Shown here: positions 20,306-24,134 of the stretch, one piece after another
Layout: each line of letters starts with the position of its first letter
Position numbering within the stretch: position 1 is the stretch's first letter
DNA from: a virus
DNA length: 24,134 bases
IMG/VR virus record: IMGVR_UViG_3300037827_001079
Span: 1 to 24,134 of that record
Direction: 5' to 3' (one strand)
Position numbers and translations under genes: made by a program
The notes under the pieces: model-generated
What the model saw: only the letters and a program-made list of their open reading frames with translations
The model's database searches: none
What the model was told of the DNA's origin: nothing

Positions 20306-21310
20306 TTATTGTTTGGGTTCGGAGCTGTCGATCGTCGCCGGCGTCTTCTTCTCGCGGTTCAAGATCTTCTCTTTGACCGATTGAGTCGTCGAGCCGGCGC
20401 CGGCCGCGACCGCTCCCTCGGGTCCCTTCATTGCGGCCGCTTCTTTCTCGCGGAGCGCTGCTCGCTCGCGCTCGAGCGCGTTGAGGACCTCGAACATCGT
20501 CGTATTCCCCTCGCGAATCTCCATGTAAAGCCCGCGGAGTGTCTGGAGCTCTTTCGGGGTGAGGACCTGAGCATCGTGGCCGATGAACTTTTTCAGCGAA
20601 GCGACATCGACGCCGAGCTCGCCGAACGCGTCCAGGATCTCGCGCTTCGCGGCGTCGGGATCCTTCTCGTCGGCCGTTTTGACGGTGAGCTTGATCTCCT
20701 GGAACGCTTCCTCGACGAGCCATCCCGGGATCAGTCGGAGACCGGAGTTGCGGATCGACTTCGATTTCGCCGCGTTGACTTTGTTGAGGAGATCGTCCTC
20801 GGTCGCGCGGAGAATGTAGAGCTGATCTCCCGCTTTATTTTTGCGAGTGCGGAGGACCTCGGCGCCGTCGGGGATCGTTCGCCGCTCGATCGTCTTCTCG
20901 ATCGAGACCTCGTCGGCGTAGGAAACGATCTCTTGAGCGTCCCAGACCTTGACGAGTATTTTCCGCTGCTCGTCATCTTCCCAGATGGTCCGCGTCGTTG
21001 TGTGGATGTGCTTCGCCGCTCCGATGCAGGTCTCGGCGAAGCGGATCGAGAACCCCTGGACGCCTTTCCCGACGGGCTTGTTATAGCGAGCTGCTTTCGC
21101 GAACGATGTCCGCTTGCACTCGCGGAGGATCTTCTCGCGGACCTGATCCCAGTCGCGCGGCGATCGCTCGGCCTGGATCACGGCCGCTTGAACCTCGGCC
21201 TGGAGCTGTGCGGCGAGGATCATTGCCATCTGGTTGTTATTGTTGCGTGGTGACTCGAGAGCCATCCCTGTGGGATCGCTGAAACCATGATCTGTGCTTG
21301 TCGCTGCCAT
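20306..21310 (-). CDS. Putative RecT-like single-strand annealing protein
   Basis: The ATG at 21310 follows GAAAGGGG and gives 334 aa. Residues about 28-250 form the main domain with RDWDQVREKILRECKR, the conserved-looking VQGFSIRFAETCIGAAKHI (about 84-102), and SYADEVSIEKTIERR (about 129-143). The region ILDAFGELGVDVASLKKFIG, then LTPKELQTLRGLYMEIREG (about 226-265), resembles the end of RecT/annealing proteins in which a LG motif precedes a T-EL-L-G helix. The C-terminal 60 residues are charged. It is located between a YqaJ exonuclease and a VRR nuclease, the usual exonuclease-annealase pairing. I am confident of the gene and moderately of the family. Confidence 0.65.
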   Translation of the reverse strand: MAATSTDHGFSDPTGMALESPRNNNNQMAMILAAQLQAEVQAAVIQAERSPRDWDQVREKILRECKRTSFAKAARYNKPVGKGVQGFSIRFAETCIGAAKHIHTTTRTIWEDDEQRKILVKVWDAQEIVSYADEVSIEKTIERRTIPDGAEVLRTRKNKAGDQLYILRATEDDLLNKVNAAKSKSIRNSGLRLIPGWLVEEAFQEIKLTVKTADEKDPDAAKREILDAFGELGVDVASLKKFIGHDAQVLTPKELQTLRGLYMEIREGNTTMFEVLNALERERAALREKEAAAMKGPEGAVAAGAGSTTQSVKEKILNREKKTPATIDSSEPKQ

Positions 21311-21367
21311 TGTGAAACCCCTTTCAAAATTTCCCGCGGATCGGTGTCGGGTAACTCTCACGACTCT

Positions 21368-21392
21368 TGGTCACAGCAGGACTCGAACCTGC
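21368..21392 (-). other. tRNA 3'-half-like sequence (T-arm and acceptor strand)
   Basis: On the minus strand GCAGG-TTCGAGT-CCTGC (21392-21376) is a perfect 5-bp T-stem with a canonical 7-base T-loop, matching the tRNA B-box. It is followed by TGTGACC and A (21375-21368), like an acceptor 3' strand and discriminator base, with no CCA. The 5' partner GGTCACA is absent in the preceding 75 bases, which are the end of the exonuclease gene, so no complete tRNA exists. It may be an attP core or a tRNA remnant. Confidence 0.5.
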
Positions 21393-21413
21393 ACCTAGCC
21401 GACCGCGGGGTTA

Positions 21414-22445
21414 TTAAGTGAGCTCGAACTCGGCCGACTCCGGGATCGGCGAGTCCGCGTCCTTCGCGCGCTTCGCGACGAACCGACGCCCGCCGCGCTT
21501 TGTGATGACGCTTTCCATGCACTGCTCTCGCACGCGGGTGAGCTCGATCTCCGGGATCGAGTACATCTTCGCGAGGAGCTCGAGCGCCTTATCGAAATTG
21601 ATCCGCGTCTCCGTCGAGTCCTTGCAGAGTCGCCACGTAATCTTTCCCCAGGGACCGACGATCCCGTCGCTCTCGGCGAGAAACGCTTTCACTTCGTTTT
21701 GCGCGCCGGTGAGCTTCGCCTTAAAATCGCGGATCCCGTCGGCGTAATTGAGAGCGTTGAAGACGTGGCGCATGAGTGCGGGATGCGAGTTCTCGTCGAC
21801 CTTGAGGATCGCCCCGCGGTTGAACGGATACTTGTGCGCGAGGTAGTTCCCCCAGGCCTCCGACGCATCGAGCGGAGGTTCGATCTTCTTCACGACGTAC
21901 GCATGCCACCAGTCGCGGAGCTGCTCGAGCATCGATCTCTCGAGCACCAGGTCGCGGCCGAGCTGATAGATAGCGAACTTGAATCCGCCGTGAAGCACCG
22001 CGATGTCGCACCGATCGAGGTTCGCGACGGCCATATAGTGCGCGGCCTGGAGAACGTAGTGGTCCGGAACCTGATCGCTTCCTGGATCCCCGAACTTATC
22101 GGCGAACTGGTGCTCGCTCTTGAGCTCGACGACTCGGCCGTCCTGGGGAGCGAGCCGATCGGGGGAGCCGATGATCTCGGGAAACTCGAGATGCTGGACG
22201 ATCTCCGGATCGGGAACGAAGACTTCTCGAGAAGTCTGGTCGCAGTAGAGTCCCGCGATCACGGGCTCGAGGAGATGACCGAGCTTGAACAAAAACTTCT
22301 CGTCATCGGTCGGAGGGGACGGATGGACCTTCGATCGCCAGATGTCAACGGGGGACCTCCAGGGATCGAGACCCAGGACGGCCGGATTGTCGGATCCGCC
22401 GAGTCCGAGCCGGCGAGCTTCTAGCCACTGTGCGCGCGCGCTCAT
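21414..22445 (-). CDS. YqaJ-type viral recombinase exonuclease
   Basis: The ATG at 22445 overlaps the PLP gene stop as ATGA and gives 343 aa. It matches the YqaJ/lambda exonuclease family: the start RRLGLGGSDNPAVLGLDPW (11-29), GHLLEPVIA (56-64), GSPDRL (93-98, Asp96), VVELKS (105-110, Glu107, Lys109) and HYVLQAAHYMAV (129-140, Gln133). These are the PD-(D/E)xK metal residues. It resects double-strand ends 5' to 3' for the neighbouring annealing protein in phage recombination. Length is slightly longer than many YqaJ proteins because of a C-terminal extension (about 230-343) that contains a second helical region. Confidence 0.92.
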   Translation of the reverse strand: MSARAQWLEARRLGLGGSDNPAVLGLDPWRSPVDIWRSKVHPSPPTDDEKFLFKLGHLLEPVIAGLYCDQTSREVFVPDPEIVQHLEFPEIIGSPDRLAPQDGRVVELKSEHQFADKFGDPGSDQVPDHYVLQAAHYMAVANLDRCDIAVLHGGFKFAIYQLGRDLVLERSMLEQLRDWWHAYVVKKIEPPLDASEAWGNYLAHKYPFNRGAILKVDENSHPALMRHVFNALNYADGIRDFKAKLTGAQNEVKAFLAESDGIVGPWGKITWRLCKDSTETRINFDKALELLAKMYSIPEIELTRVREQCMESVITKRGGRRFVAKRAKDADSPIPESAEFELT

Positions 22446-23146
22446 GCTCCCACGTTCCAGAAGAGAGCGTTGTCGGCGCCATGCTGCAACATGAAGTCCC
22501 AGGCCTTCGCGTCGTAGTTGTCGCAGCTCGGAAACGGCGGAGCGCTCCGAGAGGGTTTCTCGAAGGGAAGCGCGCACTTATAGAGCGTCGCGCGGCCGAC
22601 ATCGCAGCTCCCGCCGACCTGGACGGCGAAGAACTTGGCGCGCGGCCACGCGATTTGGAGAGCCCGCGAGAGCGTCCCGCTCCCTGCACAGCTCCAAACC
22701 TCTTTGGGTTTGATCGGGATCGCGGCGACGATCCGAGTGAAAGCAGCGATCGCGGAATGATCCGCAACGCCGTGGGGGACGAGTACAGCTCCCGACTCGT
22801 TCGCATATTCCCGCGCTCGAGCTTGAACAACGGCGAGATAGCCGTTCGGGACCGAGACGATCTTCGCGCCGGCGTCCTGAGCTCTTCGCGTCCGCGGGTG
22901 AAGCACTTTCCGTTGCGCCGTGAAGATCGTTGCCCGCTTGCCGACCATCGCGCAACAGTGCGCGAGCGCGATCTGTGCGTAACCGAACGCCGGCGAAGCG
23001 TACACGAACTCATTCGCCGGCGAGCTGCTCACCAGGGGGAGGACATAGCGCATCTTCGATCCGCCGGCGAGCTTGTCATCGCGGACGACGAGGAAGCGGC
23101 CGAACTCCTCGAGGACTGGATCTGGTAGTTCCGCGCGGCCGGTCAT
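22442..23146 (-). CDS. Phage PLP-dependent enzyme, fold type II (lyase/deaminase-like)
   Basis: The ATG at 23146 is coupled to the 71-aa gene as ATGA and gives 234 aa. The pattern is that of small fold-type-II PLP enzymes: FLVVRDDKLAGGSKMRY (18-34) with Lys31 as the likely Schiff-base lysine, the core EFVYASPAFGYAQIALAH (46-63), and a glycine-rich CAGSGTLSRAL (153-163) for the phosphate. I recall similar phage proteins annotated as PLP-dependent lyase/thiolase or ACC deaminase-like. They are shorter than bacterial relatives (about 300-350 aa), and the substrate is unknown. It sits next to the exonuclease in the early operon. Possible roles include amino acid or nucleobase modification, all inference. 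Confidence 0.8.
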   Translation of the reverse strand: MTGRAELPDPVLEEFGRFLVVRDDKLAGGSKMRYVLPLVSSSPANEFVYASPAFGYAQIALAHCCAMVGKRATIFTAQRKVLHPRTRRAQDAGAKIVSVPNGYLAVVQARAREYANESGAVLVPHGVADHSAIAAFTRIVAAIPIKPKEVWSCAGSGTLSRALQIAWPRAKFFAVQVGGSCDVGRATLYKCALPFEKPSRSAPPFPSCDNYDAKAWDFMLQHGADNALFWNVGA

Positions 23147-23358
23147 AATTCCGTCCCACGCGTCCGGACGTCGAGAAGTTTTCCGTCCGCGGACGATAGT
23201 TTGTCGAGTCGCTGATTCAGCTCGGCGAGCTGCTCGGCGATCAGGAAGAGCGCCTCGATCTTCGCGCACTCGGCCGCGAGCCGGCGAGCGACATCGGGAG
23301 AGTTGAGAACTCCGGCGATCGCGCCGGCGCGACGTTTATCGAGCTCCGCGGCGTTCAT
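23143..23358 (-). CDS. 71-aa helical protein
   Basis: The ATG at 23358 overlaps the previous stop as ATGA and the stop overlaps the PLP gene start in the same way. The product is predicted all-helical, with a coiled-coil-like stretch (CAKIEALFLIAEQLAELNQR) and an acidic-basic balance. A small dimerising helper is plausible. No family was recognised. Confidence 0.7.
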   Translation of the reverse strand: MNAAELDKRRAGAIAGVLNSPDVARRLAAECAKIEALFLIAEQLAELNQRLDKLSSADGKLLDVRTRGTEL

Positions 23359-24065
23359 TGGACCACCTTCGCTTTCTTGCCGATCACGATGACGTTGATC
23401 TTTGTCCCGAGCGCGTCCTCGTGATCGCCGGCGTGATTTAGATCGCCGACGCAAAACTCGACGGGACACCGCTCGCGCTCCTCGAACGACTTCGGCTCGG
23501 CGACGAGCTCGGATCCTTTCAGGGGGAGCGGGACCTGGGCGATCGTGGTTTGACCAGGCGAGGAGTCGATCGAGAACTCGCACCAAACCGTTTTGCCGTT
23601 GTAATCGTGGGCCCACGCCGCGAGCCCGCGCGTCGATCGCGTCGTGACGGAGAACTTCGAGGCGACGATCGAATCCTCGCCGCGCTTCACGCGGAGGACT
23701 TTGAAATTTCGGAGAGTACATCGGGTGAGCAGGAGCTTTCGCTTTCGATCGCGCGCTTCCGCTTCCGCTTCATCGAGCCCGATCCCCCACTCGACCTCGA
23801 GGGGACCGCTCTGATCGGTCGCGTACAGCTCGAGCGTCACGTCCTCGATCTGGGTGAGCAGCTCGGTGTCTTTGATTGCCGATCCTTCGAGCTCCATCTT
23901 CTCGAAAGACGGAGCGAGGAAGCTCGGCATCGATTTATAGCTTTGTCCGGTGAGCGGCATCAGGAGGTCGAAGCGGATCCGCTTCTCGTCCTGTTCATTC
24001 CTGAGCGGTTGCCAGTCGGCGAGCTCGATCTTCCGACGTTGGCCTGGGAAAAACTCCGTCGACAT
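23355..24065 (-). CDS. 236-aa protein of unknown function
   Basis: The ATG at 24065 is chosen because GAGGAGACGAAAA precedes it; an ATG at 24134 would add 23 residues with no visible ribosome-binding sequence. The N-terminus (FFPGQRRKIELADWQPLRNE) resembles early-operon phage proteins I recall without a name. The middle is beta-rich (SMPSFLAPSFEKMELEGSAI, TLELYATDQSGPLEVEWG). It also has a Cys-rich part near ERCPVEFCVGDLNHAGDH (about 205-222) that could bind metal. It starts the coupled train visible here. The function is unknown. Confidence 0.7.
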   Translation of the reverse strand: MSTEFFPGQRRKIELADWQPLRNEQDEKRIRFDLLMPLTGQSYKSMPSFLAPSFEKMELEGSAIKDTELLTQIEDVTLELYATDQSGPLEVEWGIGLDEAEAEARDRKRKLLLTRCTLRNFKVLRVKRGEDSIVASKFSVTTRSTRGLAAWAHDYNGKTVWCEFSIDSSPGQTTIAQVPLPLKGSELVAEPKSFEERERCPVEFCVGDLNHAGDHEDALGTKINVIVIGKKAKVVQ

Positions 24066-24134
24066 TTTTCGTCTCCTCGTCTCGTTGTTGGCGTCGCGGT
24101 CGGGTGATGTCTTCGAGCGTGAGTTTCCGCCCAT
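24066..24134. other. Window edge, 69 bases with no assigned gene
   Basis: This stretch is upstream of the first called gene. Another minus-strand frame (reading GRKLTLEDITRPRRQQ) is open through it into the called gene for about 130 bases and could be the C-terminus of a gene that starts outside the window. Nothing else is visible. Confidence 0.3.

Noticed and set aside
21368-21445. A complete tRNA gene around the T-arm
   Set aside because: No 5' acceptor strand, D-arm or anticodon arm with a T33-type loop could be folded in the preceding 75 bases, which code for the exonuclease C-terminus.

Overview
The window is a contiguous piece of a tailed bacteriophage (or prophage) genome. It is about 60% G+C, and every gene I can support is on the minus strand, so transcription runs from base 24134 towards base 1. 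Most neighbouring genes are joined by 4-base ATGA or GTGA stop/start overlaps, giving one long translationally coupled gene train. No integrase, repressor, ribosomal gene or other chromosomal gene is visible. The packaging and head genes are lambda-like (GpA-type terminase, GpB-type portal, gpW/FII-like joining proteins), combined with an HK97-type protease and capsid in one polypeptide. The tail genes (terminator, tube, G-like chaperone) suggest a long-tailed, siphovirus-like virion. The host cannot be named from this sequence; the codon use (GAG, CTC, ATC, GCG) suits a high-G+C, probably Gram-negative bacterium.

Region 1, 24065-18196 (early DNA metabolism): a conserved-looking unknown, a 71-aa protein, a fold-type-II PLP enzyme, a YqaJ-type exonuclease, a putative RecT-like annealing protein, a VRR-NUC nuclease, a winged-helix replication initiator, a putative helicase-loader-like protein and two small proteins. 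Three perfectly phased 22-bp iterons and an inverted pair of their core lie inside the initiator gene, as in the lambda origin within gene O. A tRNA 3'-half-like sequence follows the exonuclease gene.

Region 2, 18199-13275 (middle): a Rad50/SbcC-like ATPase, a 29-aa cysteine microprotein, a 64-aa protein, RNase H with an extra zinc-type tail, an excisionase-like HTH protein, small membrane and basic proteins, an ASCH-domain protein, a 213-aa possible structural protein, a 49-aa extremely acidic protein, and two small zinc-type proteins. An unusual stretch at about 13413-13632 has a G9 run and a 12-bp direct repeat.

Region 3, 13312-1 (late): a ParB-like/DNA methyltransferase fusion, TerS with a duplicated DNA-binding domain, TerL, a cluster of six small accessory genes ending in a terminator, then gpW-like protein, portal, protease-capsid fusion, small head protein, FII-like protein, tail terminator, tail tube, a 70-aa protein and a tail assembly chaperone. 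The chaperone has a T-TTT-TTT slippery site opening a -1 frame that runs off the window. The portal carries an unusual insert with two DnaJ-type CxxCxGxG motifs.

The recombination and replication genes would make concatemeric DNA, TerS/TerL would package it through the portal into the capsid, and the joining and tail proteins would complete the particle. Lysis genes, tape measure, tail tip and lysogeny functions are not identifiable here.
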